Origin: a virus
IMG/VR virus record: IMGVR_UViG_3300040810_000362
Span: 1 to 37,133 of that record
DNA length: 37,133 bases
Strand: one strand, 5' to 3'
Shown here one piece after another: positions 6,292 through 15,684 of the stretch (position 1 is the stretch's first letter; each line of letters opens with the position of its first letter). A program made the position numbers and the translations under genes. Below the pieces are notes generated by a model. The model was given only the letters and a program-made list of their open reading frames with translations, did not search any database and was not told the DNA's origin.

Positions 6292-6888
6292 TCAATGAAA
6301 AGCCCAAAAGTTTCCAAGATCATTGTTCCGTTTTTTGACCAAAGTCCTGAATCCGTTTTCATGGAAAAATCTACTCAGGTCATCCCAAAAGAAACCATCA
6401 AAACGGTGGTACTCTCCTGCAATCAGCTTGACCTTTCTGATTTTCTCGCACGGCAAGAGTGCTTTGTATTCTGACCCCTCACAGTCTATTTTCAAGATGT
6501 CAACCTGACCAACCCAATTGATTATGTCATCAAGAGAAATCGTTGGAACACCCGCACCTGACGCAGCAACAGGACACCCACCTGTGTTCCTCATATCGTG
6601 TGACTGGATGCTTTTACAAAAACCACCTGAAGATTCACGCACAGCATACTTGTGTGCAGTGATGCTTGTCCCTTGTGAATTTTGCTTCAGTAGATTGAAG
6701 TTGTCTTCATTCGGTTCAAATGCATAAACTGATCTTGCCCCACCATTGTGAGCCAAGACAGAAAAGCATCCAACGTGTGCGCCAATATCAACAACTGTTG
6801 CACCAGCGAAATTTTCAATCATGTATTCATTTTCAGAAAACACTGCCTGATAAATATCCTCGTCCCATGTTCCAGCTCTGATTTTCAT
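6292..6888 (-). CDS. FkbM-family SAM-dependent methyltransferase
   Basis: The 198-residue product has methyltransferase motif I (VVDIGAHVGCFSVLA, about 32-46), an acidic loop in YAFEPNEDN, and the FkbM hallmark VDILKIDCEGSEYKALL. FkbM enzymes O-methylate sugars or similar acceptors using S-adenosylmethionine. The ATG at 6888 is chosen: the GTG at 6897 overlaps the stop of the upstream gene and adds only three residues. Together with GT2 it forms a small glycan-modifying unit at the end of the tail operon, likely making a methyl-capped sugar. Confidence 0.85.
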   Translation of the reverse strand: MKIRAGTWDEDIYQAVFSENEYMIENFAGATVVDIGAHVGCFSVLAHNGGARSVYAFEPNEDNFNLLKQNSQGTSITAHKYAVRESSGGFCKSIQSHDMRNTGGCPVAASGAGVPTISLDDIINWVGQVDILKIDCEGSEYKALLPCEKIRKVKLIAGEYHRFDGFFWDDLSRFFHENGFRTLVKKRNNDLGNFWAFH

Positions 6889-6890
6889 GT

Positions 6891-7121
6891 TCACCACTTC
6901 CCTGCATCACATTTGACCGCAGAAAACTTTGACTTCAATTCCATGTTGCAGCCACAAAGACTGCACTTCGTTTCATTCGGTCTTTTCCTTGCATAATCAC
7001 AGGTCCGACACAATCCTAACCTGATCTGATAAAGTTCATCACTGACTTTTTCAAATTTGCTCATGATCACCTTGCTTGCACTTTTAGCAAACCCTGCGAT
7101 TTGTTTCCCGATGCTTGGCAT
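6891..7121 (-). CDS. Small zinc-ribbon protein of a phage family (CxxC, CxCxxC, GKW end)
   Basis: The 76-residue form starts MPSIGKQIAGFAKSASK and has CRTC, CSLCGC and a final KCDAGKW. This is a familiar phage/metagenome family, with an amphipathic N-terminus and a Cys-rich C-terminus ending GKW, that often lies near glycosyltransferase or tail genes; its function is unknown. I chose the ATG at 7121 because family members usually begin at MPSI; an in-frame TTG at 7187 would add 22 residues and overlap the FN3 gene by 11 bp. It sits just upstream of the FkbM gene. Confidence 0.65.
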   Translation of the reverse strand: MPSIGKQIAGFAKSASKVIMSKFEKVSDELYQIRLGLCRTCDYARKRPNETKCSLCGCNMELKSKFSAVKCDAGKW

Positions 7122-7176
7122 TTTAACAGGCTTCTGCTTGTAGCCATTCTTCGGGACAAATTCGATGATGCGTGTT

Positions 7177-7632
7177 CTACGTTTCAATGGTTTTTAGGTA
7201 TGCAATTAAAACTGAGTCATTCTCCTCCTGCGTCCTTGATGCAGTGCTTCCGAAAGTGATCTGATCGTAGTCATACTGTGTGCCGTCTGCAAGGATCGGC
7301 TTCGATAAATCAGCTCCCTGAATATCTGCAACCGTGACCTGGGTCATTGTTATTGGGCTGTCAATGGAAGATCCAATCCCCGTGCCATCGACGGCAGCAA
7401 CACGGTAACGCCACGTTGCAGCAACATAAGTTCCTCCAGATTCGACCACGATCGGCACAGCATAATCAGTCCATGAAGTGCTTGTTGTTTGCACGATCTC
7501 GCTCAGGTTTGCACCACCGCTGATATATCTCCACACGATATAATAATCAGCCCCAGAGACGGCAGACCAAGCAATGTCAACGGTTGGCCCATCCTGCGTC
7601 AAATTTAATGTTGTAGGTGCTGGTAAGCTCAT
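7177..7632 (-). CDS. Fibronectin type III-domain tail protein
   Basis: Of 151 residues, about 5-100 form an FN3-like beta sandwich: PTTLNLTQDGPTVDIAWSAVSGADYYIVWR, then TWRYRVAAVDGTG. The C-terminal 45 residues (KPILADGTQYDYDQITFGS) look like a separate small module. FN3 domains in phage tails bind surface carbohydrates or extend baseplates and fibres. It overlaps the 1,263-residue protein by 4 bp (ATGA) and is probably its partner at the tail tip. Confidence 0.7.
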   Translation of the reverse strand: MSLPAPTTLNLTQDGPTVDIAWSAVSGADYYIVWRYISGGANLSEIVQTTSTSWTDYAVPIVVESGGTYVAATWRYRVAAVDGTGIGSSIDSPITMTQVTVADIQGADLSKPILADGTQYDYDQITFGSTASRTQEENDSVLIAYLKTIET

Positions 7633-10600
7633 CTTAATGGCACATTGATTATTGCTCTGATTGAGTCAAATGCGAGTGTTTTTCTGGATGTAGCACCCAC
7701 TGAACAAGATGCTGTTCCTACATTGTTCGTGTATGCCGATTGCCTTGGTTTTTCAGCCTCAAGCGTTCCACCAACAACGCTCTTGCAAGTTGAGGTTATT
7801 TCTTGGCTTTGCGTGAATTCATAAACAGTCCCATCAACATTGTGACTGCACGGATCAGGTGTCCCAGATCCATCCCAAATAGAAGCACTTGCTGTATCAT
7901 GCTCGATGTATTCTGCTGCCATGAATCCGCTTGAGTTGTTGTTTCTGCTATATAAAACGGTGATCATTTCCTTCAGATCATCAGGCAGTGCATAATACGC
8001 CATCGCTTCAACACCTGAAGCCCCAAAACCTACTTCATACTCAACGTCTGTTCTTGTGATTGATATGCCACAAATGCCCCCAACGGTATCAAGAACAGCA
8101 GATTTGCTTGCCTGAATTGCAACAGCATCACCTATCGGTGGCAGACAAGCTCCACCAGGAACATCGTATTGCCAAGAACCAGTTGCGGTATCCGTCCATG
8201 AAACCTGATCTGGGATTCCTTGGCTTAACTGGTAAGTGCATGATGCTTCTGGTGAAAGCGGAACAAATCCAGAATAACTTCGTGTCCTCCAACGGACACC
8301 GTAAACTGGCAAATCAAGCCTTGCCCTTGTCAAAAGATTTAAAGCCTTCCCAAGCTGGTTGAAGTGTGCTGCATAACACTCCATCTGCGGAAATGGTCCG
8401 TATCCTTCCCAATTGTCGCCCTCCGCTGTTGCTGGATGCATCGTAAACCAGCGATTGCCCATCGCCTGAAGCATTAGCGTCGAGTATCGGTAATCATACA
8501 TCCTGTTTTGACCGCAAAATGGCAGAGTGTTGCAGTCCTCGATATAATACTCGACAAGTGATGCATCACTCGTCAAATCAAGATACCCCTCACAAATAGC
8601 TCTGAGAACAAACCCAGCCCATCGTATGTTGTCGATGGTCATTCTGGTATCATGATCATCCAGATTGTTGTTCCCGTCAGCATAAACCTTCGGCATCAGT
8701 TTATTGAAATGGAACCTCGGAAAACATGCACCATTGTAAACCCCAGCATCCCAATAACTGTCCCATGATCCATCAGCCCCAGCATCACCTGATTGATCTC
8801 CAATCCTGATTGTGCATTCTCCATTACCTGCTTTGTAGTTCAAATACTCAATGACGGCATTTTCATCAGACCTTGCTGCTGCTGGACCTGTTGGGTCATT
8901 ATCATCAGCAAGCATGTAATCTTCCCATGAAGTGCTGTTGTTCGCCACTGCCTGACCTGTCACGTTGTCATTGTGCCGAAGCCTTCCATCCAACTCCACT
9001 GCTACCAAACCCGTGCTGGTATCATACGTCACAGACTGAACCTGATAGTCTGGAACATAAACCTGACAGGATTTGTAATGCGCCACTTGACCGTAGCACT
9101 CAAGTTCATCTGCTAGTCCTGGATCACTGCAAAGGCTTGTGTTCTGATTTCCGACAAGGTTTTTACTGTTGCCTTCCTCAGGTAAATTGGTTCCAAGAAT
9201 GTATCTGTAACCGCTCGGATTCTCTTGTCTATTTATGGGTCTTCTTTGCCGAGCATAAACATGAGCCCTGATCTCTTTAGACTGATCAGTTGCACCGCCC
9301 CAACTGCTGCTCAGAAGTGTGCAGCGGTCAACAAACATGCCATCTCGATCAGCAAACACCTCTGGCTTGTAAAGGTGCGAATTAGAATCCTTGTAAGGCA
9401 AAGTCTGAAGGAAAACCTGCCATTGGTTTGTCTCTCCCTGCTTCGGTGCTTTGGTTATGATGATGTCATTTTCGTAAATAACCGGAGTCCCTGAAATGGT
9501 CGTCCAGTTGTTCACCTTGTATTTTCCAAGGAAAATGTTTCCCTCAGTATAAACCACTCCATCATAACTGATCGAAGCACCAGATCCCGTCACCTTATAC
9601 CGAACACCTGCCTTGATAAAACCCGTGGATATAGCATCAGAGCTTGGAGCGATTCCTTCAAACAAGTCAATGTCTCCATCATTTCCACCACCAAACAATG
9701 CGAGTGACCTAGTGAAATACAAAACCGAATTTCCTGATCCATTGATCTCATATCCCTGAAGATGGTTCCTTTTAACAAGCCGAAGATTGTCCCGCACTAT
9801 CCTTCTGGTTTCTTCATAGACCGGATTCTTCCAAAGCGATTGTTCCCCTGCTGACTGAATGGAATCCCTGCTGTAATTCACGGCCATTCCATGCCGCTGG
9901 TATCGGTCCCAAACATCCTTTGCATCTGGCTCCTGATGTCCCCATCCATCCATCGTTTGAGTCACGCTCGAAGCCATGCGGGTGACAACATAAGCATCTT
10001 GCACCCTCGGACTCATCTCCATGATCTCAGCAATCTCGATGTATGCCTCCTCCGATCCAGCATATGCATCATTGCATTTGATCTTTACGACTGACCCAGC
10101 AGGGAAAACACTTTTGAACCAATGGCTCTTATCAACATCTGCACCAGCTTCGAGACTGTGCGTGTAAACAAGTTCATCATCGACATAAACCCCAAAGGTT
10201 TTTGGCGTGTCAATGTCAGATCCAACGGCAATCAACCCAGCAAAGCAAAACCCTGAATGGATCGTGTATGAAGTCGTTGAATTAACGATCCCAAAGGATC
10301 CGCTTGTTGTTCCATTTGCAAAGTCAAATGTTGGATAAGATCCGGTCAATCCATAAGGACCAGATCCATAAGCAGGAGCAAGGTAATACTGCTGAGTGAA
10401 GAAATCCTCAAACCTGAAAGCGTGTTTCTGAGGATTCCACGTTGATTCATTTCTTTGACTGACTCCGGAATAATCTGCTCCCCTGAATTCTGAAGCATAT
10501 GAATAGAGAGCAAAATCGAGCTGACCTCCCCGCTCATGCCTCAAGAAAGCATTTTCAGTATATGGACCCTCAAGATAGTCTGTGTATGGCAGCGTTGTGA

Positions 10601-11420
10601 TCGTCCCATCGTAATGATAAAGCACGTAGCCATAAACACCAGCAAACCATCCCTGAACTGGTTTGGTGTGTCCTACGCACAATCCCGTGCATGTTGGGCT
10701 TGATGGTTCCGTGCCAGATTGACCTCGGCAAGTTGTGTAAGTGCAGTTACAACCAGTATCTATGTGCCGAAACTTGATCTCATATTCGTCATAAGTTGGA
10801 TCATCGGCACAGACACCTGAAACCCTTGGCCCTGCATGGAATCCTCCATACCCCTTGAGATAAGACCATGTGGCACCATAGTTGATCCTGTAATACTCAT
10901 CTGCAGCAAGCAGGGCATTGGATGCTGAAAGATCATCAAGAGTCGAAGGGATCGCCCCACGTTGAACCTTGCCAAGCTCCCAATGATCAAGATCACTTGT
11001 TGGCGCACCTGAAAGGAATTCGTGCAGCTTGATCCCTGTCTGCTCCACTGGATCATAATTTAGGCGATCCGCTTCGTTGTAAATATCGAGTGACTCATTC
11101 CCATAGACAAAGGCAGCAATCGGATTTGAAGCATTGATCCCTCCATTGGTTCCAACGTCTGTCAGAGGCCAATCCTTGCCGTTTTCTGGCTTGATGTGGC
11201 ACCAGTGTGACCACCATTCGTCTCTTGCTGGTTGCTGCAACCCATCACCCAATCGGATGTACTGGAACAAGGCATCTGCATACCAAAAGAGCCGCCAACT
11301 ACAGTCAGCGACTCCATTTTTCAGACGATCATTGATTGCATCAGCCAACGCATTGTATTGGCTGGATGTGATCGGATCTCCGCTTTTTACAAGCGGAACT
11401 GATTTGTAAGAGAACGACAT
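7629..11420 (-). CDS. Large tail tip / receptor-binding-like structural protein
   Basis: At 1,263 residues this is the largest gene product. The start reads MSFSYKSVPLVKSGDPITSSQYNAL, and ITSSQYNALADAINDRL is a segment I associate with virion proteins of marine phages. A Cys-rich patch lies near residues 222-246 (CNC, CTGLC), a beta-rich GVRYKVTGSGASISYDG module around 600-640, and TSCSVGATSRK-like Cys-rich sequence near the end. No enzymatic motif is recognised. Its place after the tape measure and three smaller tail genes, and before an FN3 protein, points to a tail tip or spike that contacts the host. Confidence 0.65.
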   Translation of the reverse strand: MSFSYKSVPLVKSGDPITSSQYNALADAINDRLKNGVADCSWRLFWYADALFQYIRLGDGLQQPARDEWWSHWCHIKPENGKDWPLTDVGTNGGINASNPIAAFVYGNESLDIYNEADRLNYDPVEQTGIKLHEFLSGAPTSDLDHWELGKVQRGAIPSTLDDLSASNALLAADEYYRINYGATWSYLKGYGGFHAGPRVSGVCADDPTYDEYEIKFRHIDTGCNCTYTTCRGQSGTEPSSPTCTGLCVGHTKPVQGWFAGVYGYVLYHYDGTITTLPYTDYLEGPYTENAFLRHERGGQLDFALYSYASEFRGADYSGVSQRNESTWNPQKHAFRFEDFFTQQYYLAPAYGSGPYGLTGSYPTFDFANGTTSGSFGIVNSTTSYTIHSGFCFAGLIAVGSDIDTPKTFGVYVDDELVYTHSLEAGADVDKSHWFKSVFPAGSVVKIKCNDAYAGSEEAYIEIAEIMEMSPRVQDAYVVTRMASSVTQTMDGWGHQEPDAKDVWDRYQRHGMAVNYSRDSIQSAGEQSLWKNPVYEETRRIVRDNLRLVKRNHLQGYEINGSGNSVLYFTRSLALFGGGNDGDIDLFEGIAPSSDAISTGFIKAGVRYKVTGSGASISYDGVVYTEGNIFLGKYKVNNWTTISGTPVIYENDIIITKAPKQGETNQWQVFLQTLPYKDSNSHLYKPEVFADRDGMFVDRCTLLSSSWGGATDQSKEIRAHVYARQRRPINRQENPSGYRYILGTNLPEEGNSKNLVGNQNTSLCSDPGLADELECYGQVAHYKSCQVYVPDYQVQSVTYDTSTGLVAVELDGRLRHNDNVTGQAVANNSTSWEDYMLADDNDPTGPAAARSDENAVIEYLNYKAGNGECTIRIGDQSGDAGADGSWDSYWDAGVYNGACFPRFHFNKLMPKVYADGNNNLDDHDTRMTIDNIRWAGFVLRAICEGYLDLTSDASLVEYYIEDCNTLPFCGQNRMYDYRYSTLMLQAMGNRWFTMHPATAEGDNWEGYGPFPQMECYAAHFNQLGKALNLLTRARLDLPVYGVRWRTRSYSGFVPLSPEASCTYQLSQGIPDQVSWTDTATGSWQYDVPGGACLPPIGDAVAIQASKSAVLDTVGGICGISITRTDVEYEVGFGASGVEAMAYYALPDDLKEMITVLYSRNNNSSGFMAAEYIEHDTASASIWDGSGTPDPCSHNVDGTVYEFTQSQEITSTCKSVVGGTLEAEKPRQSAYTNNVGTASCSVGATSRKTLAFDSIRAIINVPLR

Positions 11421-11439
11421 TGCTCTTTCATATCACAAA

Positions 11440-11661
11440 TCAAGACCACCGTGCGACCAAATTTTCATTTACCACTGGTGCAGCAGTGGATTGCGGTCTT
11501 GGCCTTCGAATTTGTGTTGATCGAGTGGTTCCTCTGGTCGTCCTCGATGTCATGACGCCATTAGAAACAAGCTGATTTTGCCTCTGTGACTGATCAAGCA
11601 AATAACGAATGTTGTTGGCGATCTTACCCTGCCCCGTCGGTTTTTGGACGATGTTTGGCAT
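11440..11661 (-). CDS. Small tail-operon protein with basic Ser/Thr/Arg-rich segment
   Basis: The 73-residue form begins MPNIVQKPTGQGKIANNIRYLLDQ and then has TSRTTRGTTRSTQIRRPRPQST, a disordered basic stretch. The ATG at 11661 follows the upstream stop by 4 bases; a longer frame to 11703 would overlap that gene. No family is recognised; the position suggests a small virion or tail-assembly protein. Confidence 0.5.
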   Translation of the reverse strand: MPNIVQKPTGQGKIANNIRYLLDQSQRQNQLVSNGVMTSRTTRGTTRSTQIRRPRPQSTAAPVVNENLVARWS

Positions 11662-11665
11662 GATC

Positions 11666-12034
11666 TTAGTAAGAAATCGCAAGGGCTGAACAATCAGCTC
11701 CATTTACATCAAACTCACCTTTTCCGGTCGTAGGATCTCGGAATGAATCTGCATTCCGAACATAAAAAGTGTCACCTGCATCAACCGAATAAACCTTGCT
11801 TGATGGAGTAGAACCGATGTCACCAAGGCTGCTTCCAGCAGGAACAGGAACCACGAATGTGAAATTGCGGGAAGCTGAGACATGTCCATTTTTAAGCAAA
11901 ATGCCAGCACACCCCTCCCATGTGTATTCCAATCCAGTTCCAGAACTGATCGCCGTGTAATTGCCAGCAGTTGTGATGTTAATACCTGCGTGATTTGTTA
12001 GTTTTGGATCTTTAACTTCCAATGTATCTGCCAT
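11666..12034 (-). CDS. Probable virion protein, 122 residues
   Basis: A Gly/Ser/Thr-rich beta-type product (MADTLEVKDPKLTNHAG ... VYSVDAGDTFYVRNADSF) resembling small structural or decoration proteins. No family is recognised. AAAGGAATAATC precedes the ATG. It lies between the 315-residue tail protein and the 1,263-residue protein in the tail operon. Confidence 0.55.
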   Translation of the reverse strand: MADTLEVKDPKLTNHAGINITTAGNYTAISSGTGLEYTWEGCAGILLKNGHVSASRNFTFVVPVPAGSSLGDIGSTPSSKVYSVDAGDTFYVRNADSFRDPTTGKGEFDVNGADCSALAISY

Positions 12035-12049
12035 GATTATTCCTTTGTT

Positions 12050-12997
12050 TTATTCTGCGTATTTGTAGGTGAACTCATTGAACCAGTAACGGCCATACCA
12101 CTCTCGGTTAATCACAAATTGATTCAAAGTCGTTTGCGTTTTCTGGATCGGCTGCTTGTGCCAAAAAGGAACCCCAGGAACAACGATTCCAGCAGGAATG
12201 TATTCTCCGGAAAGCAATGGCTCAAAAAACATTTGCTTTGGTGTGAACATCCTGTTGACGTTTGCAAACATTTTCGGCCAAAGCGAAAAGTTGAAAGCAG
12301 CAGTGACAGTGACTTCGTTGCGGATCACCCATTGTGGCTCTTGGTATGCGTCTTGCCCCAAAAGCCATGCCTTTGCATATTCTGAAGCAAAATAATTTAG
12401 TTCATCAATCGAATATCCGGTGGTGTAGACATAAGCCCCGTTAGGCAATGGCTTGTGCCACCTGATCAACCCAGATTCACCAACATCCATCTCATCCTTG
12501 CTTCCTTGATTAGTGCTGGGAAGCACCATCGTTGCAGGTATCATTTGAACTTGAGCAAAGTTGAAGATCCGATCGTTCAGGTTGTTTTTGTGGTAGTCAA
12601 CAAAATGCTCGATCATGTTCACCCAACCTGGCCTTGCTTTCTCAAGTTCAATGGCATTTGGATGTGTCGAAATCCTTGGCTCGATCATGTTGGAATCGAG
12701 AGTCCAAGTTGAAAGCAGCTCAATGTTCCCATATTTGACCTCTGCTTCCCAAATCGGTCCTTTTTCCTTGGTCGAAAGATCCTTGATCCATGATGGATCA
12801 GGAAAGTAATTAGAAGGATACGTCCTTGCATCAACAATAACAGTAGGATGCCCCTGCCATACGTCTGTGATCTCCCAAGTCGGATTGTTTGGATCTCCGC
12901 TTTGAAAAGTCTTTTTATCAACCAGCAATAGAGTGCCACCACTGCCAAGTGGTTTGAACGCTGAAGCATGATTTGAGAAATAACGTGGAAGGCTCAT
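12050..12997 (-). CDS. Tail protein downstream of the tape measure, 315 residues
   Basis: The product is rich in aromatic residues and Pro (SLPRYFSNHASAFKPLGSGG, YPSNYFPDPSW, YGRYWFNEFTYKYAE) and looks like a globular beta-rich structural protein. It directly follows the tape-measure gene, overlapping it by 4 bp, which is where distal tail proteins usually lie in siphophages. No sequence motif identifies it, so distal tail/tip protein is inferred from position only. Confidence 0.5.
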   Translation of the reverse strand: MSLPRYFSNHASAFKPLGSGGTLLLVDKKTFQSGDPNNPTWEITDVWQGHPTVIVDARTYPSNYFPDPSWIKDLSTKEKGPIWEAEVKYGNIELLSTWTLDSNMIEPRISTHPNAIELEKARPGWVNMIEHFVDYHKNNLNDRIFNFAQVQMIPATMVLPSTNQGSKDEMDVGESGLIRWHKPLPNGAYVYTTGYSIDELNYFASEYAKAWLLGQDAYQEPQWVIRNEVTVTAAFNFSLWPKMFANVNRMFTPKQMFFEPLLSGEYIPAGIVVPGVPFWHKQPIQKTQTTLNQFVINREWYGRYWFNEFTYKYAE

Positions 12998-14154
12998 ATT
13001 TTTTCCTCAATAATTTTTGTCTGTACAATAATCTGCTTCACGATGTTATCAGCAACGCTGAGTTGTCTCCTCTGCAATTTGATTGCTTCAGCCTCTCCAC
13101 CTGTAGCAGCAAGGCCAACTCTCTGAAGTGATGAAATGTTCTGACCAGTGTTGTTCATCCTGCCCGTCAGATAATCGAGGAAATCGGTTGCCCCTGCTGC
13201 TTGTTCTTCTGTCAGATTTTCAGTTGCAGCCCGTGAAACGTTTCCTTGAGCAACCCTTTCGGTGATTCTTGCCCTCGCTGCCTGAACTTCGGCATTTGCG
13301 AAATCTATTGCTTCTTGCTTAGATAACCCGCCAAGAACACCCCCAATGTTTGAAGTGATAAAAATCAGGCTGGATCTGATCGAATCAATCGCAGAATTAA
13401 TGCCTCCAAGAACAGACTGAGCAGCTTCACCGAATGACTCAAATGGAGTTATCAGCTTGATCACATCTTCTCCGATCACCTTGATCTGTCCAGAGAATCG
13501 GTCAGTCTCAGAAATCAGTTTTCCGAAGGTTTCTTCGCTGATCACCTCTCCTGAACCCCTTGCCACTTCTCTGAAATACTCAAAATTCGCTGCCATCTTC
13601 AAAGCCAAAGCAGATCCGTTCTCTCCGAATATCTTGATTGCTGCATCGTATTGACGAGCAGAAAGCCCACCTTCTTTGAATTTCTTGGCGATGGAATCAA
13701 ATATCTCGTCAGGTTTTTTGCTGCGAATATCGTCAAGACTCACGCCAAGGTTGAGTAGATCCTTTGAAAGAAACCCTTGAGCCTGAGCCTTTGCAATTCC
13801 TTCAATCGCCCTCCGGACAGTTCCAGCAGCGAGTCCAGCCTCACGTTCAGCGATGGAGAGTTCCTGCGCCTTCTCATAACTGATCTCCAAAGCACGGGAT
13901 AGCTTCTCAGCCTCATCAACATGCTTTGAGATATAACCAACAGCAGCCATTGCCTTTTGGAGCAGAGTGATAGCACCAAGGGCTTTCAAAGCATGCTTGG
14001 CAAACCCAATCATGTTGACGCTTGCCTTGCTGGTGTTCTGTGCAACCTGATCACCAGAATCAGCAATCTTGTTCGTCTCCTGCTGGACCCTCTTGGCAGC
14101 GTTCACGGCATCACTTGGATCTGCCGTAAATTTAATATCGACGCTTTCAGCCAT
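12994..14154 (-). CDS. Short tape-measure-like tail protein
   Basis: The 386-residue protein is almost entirely helical and Ala-rich. A charged N-terminal coiled region (DPSDAVNAAKRVQQETNKIADSGDQ) is followed by hydrophobic stretches (FAKHALKALGAITLLQKAMAAVGYI; FITSNIGGVLGGLSKQ). Tape-measure proteins set tail length and line the tube during assembly. At the usual 0.15 nm per residue it predicts a tail of about 58 nm. It overlaps the preceding gene by 8 bp and sits after the tail-tube-like and chaperone-position genes. Confidence 0.7.
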   Translation of the reverse strand: MAESVDIKFTADPSDAVNAAKRVQQETNKIADSGDQVAQNTSKASVNMIGFAKHALKALGAITLLQKAMAAVGYISKHVDEAEKLSRALEISYEKAQELSIAEREAGLAAGTVRRAIEGIAKAQAQGFLSKDLLNLGVSLDDIRSKKPDEIFDSIAKKFKEGGLSARQYDAAIKIFGENGSALALKMAANFEYFREVARGSGEVISEETFGKLISETDRFSGQIKVIGEDVIKLITPFESFGEAAQSVLGGINSAIDSIRSSLIFITSNIGGVLGGLSKQEAIDFANAEVQAARARITERVAQGNVSRAATENLTEEQAAGATDFLDYLTGRMNNTGQNISSLQRVGLAATGGEAEAIKLQRRQLSVADNIVKQIIVQTKIIEEKI

Positions 14155-14734
14155 TCAATGCCTCCTCTTTTTTCAACTGCTTCACATACTCACGTCTTGC
14201 TCGGTGAGCATCTGAAACAAAGTCGATTTTGCCATGTGCCACCATACCACCAAGGGCATCATTGACTGCCAGCTTGTATGGCATCTGCATGATCTCTGAA
14301 TGCGAGAATCCCCAGTCATGCATCAAAACCCATTTGATCGTCTGAAGCCACGACATGCTTTTAGGCGATCCACCTGAATCCTCCGTCTTCCATATCTCGT
14401 ATGATTCATTGTTCCACGCCCAGTATCGGTAAAAATCATTCAGGACACGAAGGTGGAGGTCAGTGTTTTTGAGGAACTTTCTCCCTAGTTTGCGAACAAA
14501 CCGAAGGCAAGACCATCCTCCCATTTTTGCCTCTGCCTGATCACCCGATCTGGACAAGATCCACAAAGCCATTGCAAGTTCACCTGGCTCCAGAACCTTC
14601 TCCCCTTCAATCAACGGGTGATCAATGCGGCAGAGCAATGTGTAATGATGAACACTCAACGGATGCAAACGACAACGCCAAACCCGAACAGGGAATGGCA
14701 TCATCATTTTTGCATATGTTGAATTGCCCGTCAT
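14147..14734 (-). CDS. Probable tail assembly chaperone-position protein
   Basis: The 195-residue protein has a basic N-terminus, then HPLSVHHYTLLCRIDHPLI and ELAMALWILSRSG, features I associate with a conserved but uncharacterised tail-operon family. It lies between the tube-like and tape-measure genes, where tail assembly chaperones are normally encoded. I do not see an obvious programmed frameshift. Start and stop overlap neighbours by 1 and 8 bp. Confidence 0.5.
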   Translation of the reverse strand: MTGNSTYAKMMMPFPVRVWRCRLHPLSVHHYTLLCRIDHPLIEGEKVLEPGELAMALWILSRSGDQAEAKMGGWSCLRFVRKLGRKFLKNTDLHLRVLNDFYRYWAWNNESYEIWKTEDSGGSPKSMSWLQTIKWVLMHDWGFSHSEIMQMPYKLAVNDALGGMVAHGKIDFVSDAHRARREYVKQLKKEEALNG

Positions 14735-15219
14735 TAAGATCCTGCAATCTCAGCAAGTGCTGTCTTATTGGCTGAAGTATAGGTTCCGTCATCAATCGCC
14801 CTCAGTGTCATCGTTCCAGTTTTCCATCCCTGATTTGATCCAGTGACCGATCCAGAAATGAAGTTGTATGCCCCGTTCAAGTCAGTGTTGTCCATGTTTT
14901 CCAGCGTCAGCTTCGCCATCAAATCGGGCATGATCAAACCTTTCGCATCTGTTATGGAAGGGGTGGATGCATCACTTCCAAACTCGAAATTGATCGTTAT
15001 TTCAAATTGAGCATAAGCAAATGCTTCTGAAGTTAATCTTCCATACTGATCGAACCCTTGGACATTTCCCTGCATTGATGGGGTGTATGTGTATCCAGTA
15101 ATGATGCATGATCTTGTCGCATCCAGTGTTGGCCAATCAGTGTTTACGCCAACATCATCAGCCTTCACATTGCCAGCAATGCCATAAACTCTCGCCTGTG
15201 ATCCATAATAAACTGCCAT
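14734..15219 (-). CDS. Probable major tail tube protein
   Basis: The 161-residue product is beta-rich (MAVYYGSQARVYGIAGNVKADD, FEITINFEFGSDASTPSI) with a C-terminal GSVTGSNQGWKTGTMTLRAIDDG, consistent with tail tube subunits, which polymerise into the DNA conduit. It is preceded by a tail-completion-like gene and followed by the chaperone-position and tape-measure genes. AAGGAAATACT before the ATG gives a ribosome site. Identification is by size, composition and order. Confidence 0.6.
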   Translation of the reverse strand: MAVYYGSQARVYGIAGNVKADDVGVNTDWPTLDATRSCIITGYTYTPSMQGNVQGFDQYGRLTSEAFAYAQFEITINFEFGSDASTPSITDAKGLIMPDLMAKLTLENMDNTDLNGAYNFISGSVTGSNQGWKTGTMTLRAIDDGTYTSANKTALAEIAGS

Positions 15220-15228
15220 AGTATTTCC

Positions 15229-15684
15229 TTAATCTCTCGGTGTTTTTAATTGTATTTGTGCGACGATCTGGTGCCGTTCCACGAAACGCTTTTCGCTAGG
15301 CTGTGGAATCACGGCAATGTTGTAAAAAGGGCTTGTGCCTCCGGATGGATTAAATCGGTGCAGGACGTTTGCCACATCCCATGCGACACTCCACCCACTG
15401 ACTCCCTTCCCATATTCCTGTGCATTGAAATGATTGTTGAGTTGCATCTCCACCACAAGATTCAAGTTCCAAGTGTCACGATCAATCTGAGTTAACGTGT
15501 CCAGCTTAACGATCAATCCAAACCCAATCTGCTTCAAGCCAGCTTCCAGCTCATTGGTTAAATCTGACCCTCTCCAAACATGGACAGGAATCGCACCAGA
15601 ATCACCGATGGCATTTTTTATGATGGGAATTTTTCTGATCATATCAGCCATTGCATCTTGGATCTGGAAAAACGGATTGCTCAT
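15229..15684 (-). CDS. Tail terminator / completion-like protein
   Basis: A 151-residue product (MSNPFFQIQDAMADMIRKIPI ... IVAQIQLKTPRD) with alternating strands and helices like the minor tail/terminator proteins that cap the tail tube. It overlaps the connector-like gene by 4 bp (ATGA) and precedes the tail tube gene. The assignment relies mainly on order and size. Confidence 0.5.
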   Translation of the reverse strand: MSNPFFQIQDAMADMIRKIPIIKNAIGDSGAIPVHVWRGSDLTNELEAGLKQIGFGLIVKLDTLTQIDRDTWNLNLVVEMQLNNHFNAQEYGKGVSGWSVAWDVANVLHRFNPSGGTSPFYNIAVIPQPSEKRFVERHQIVAQIQLKTPRD

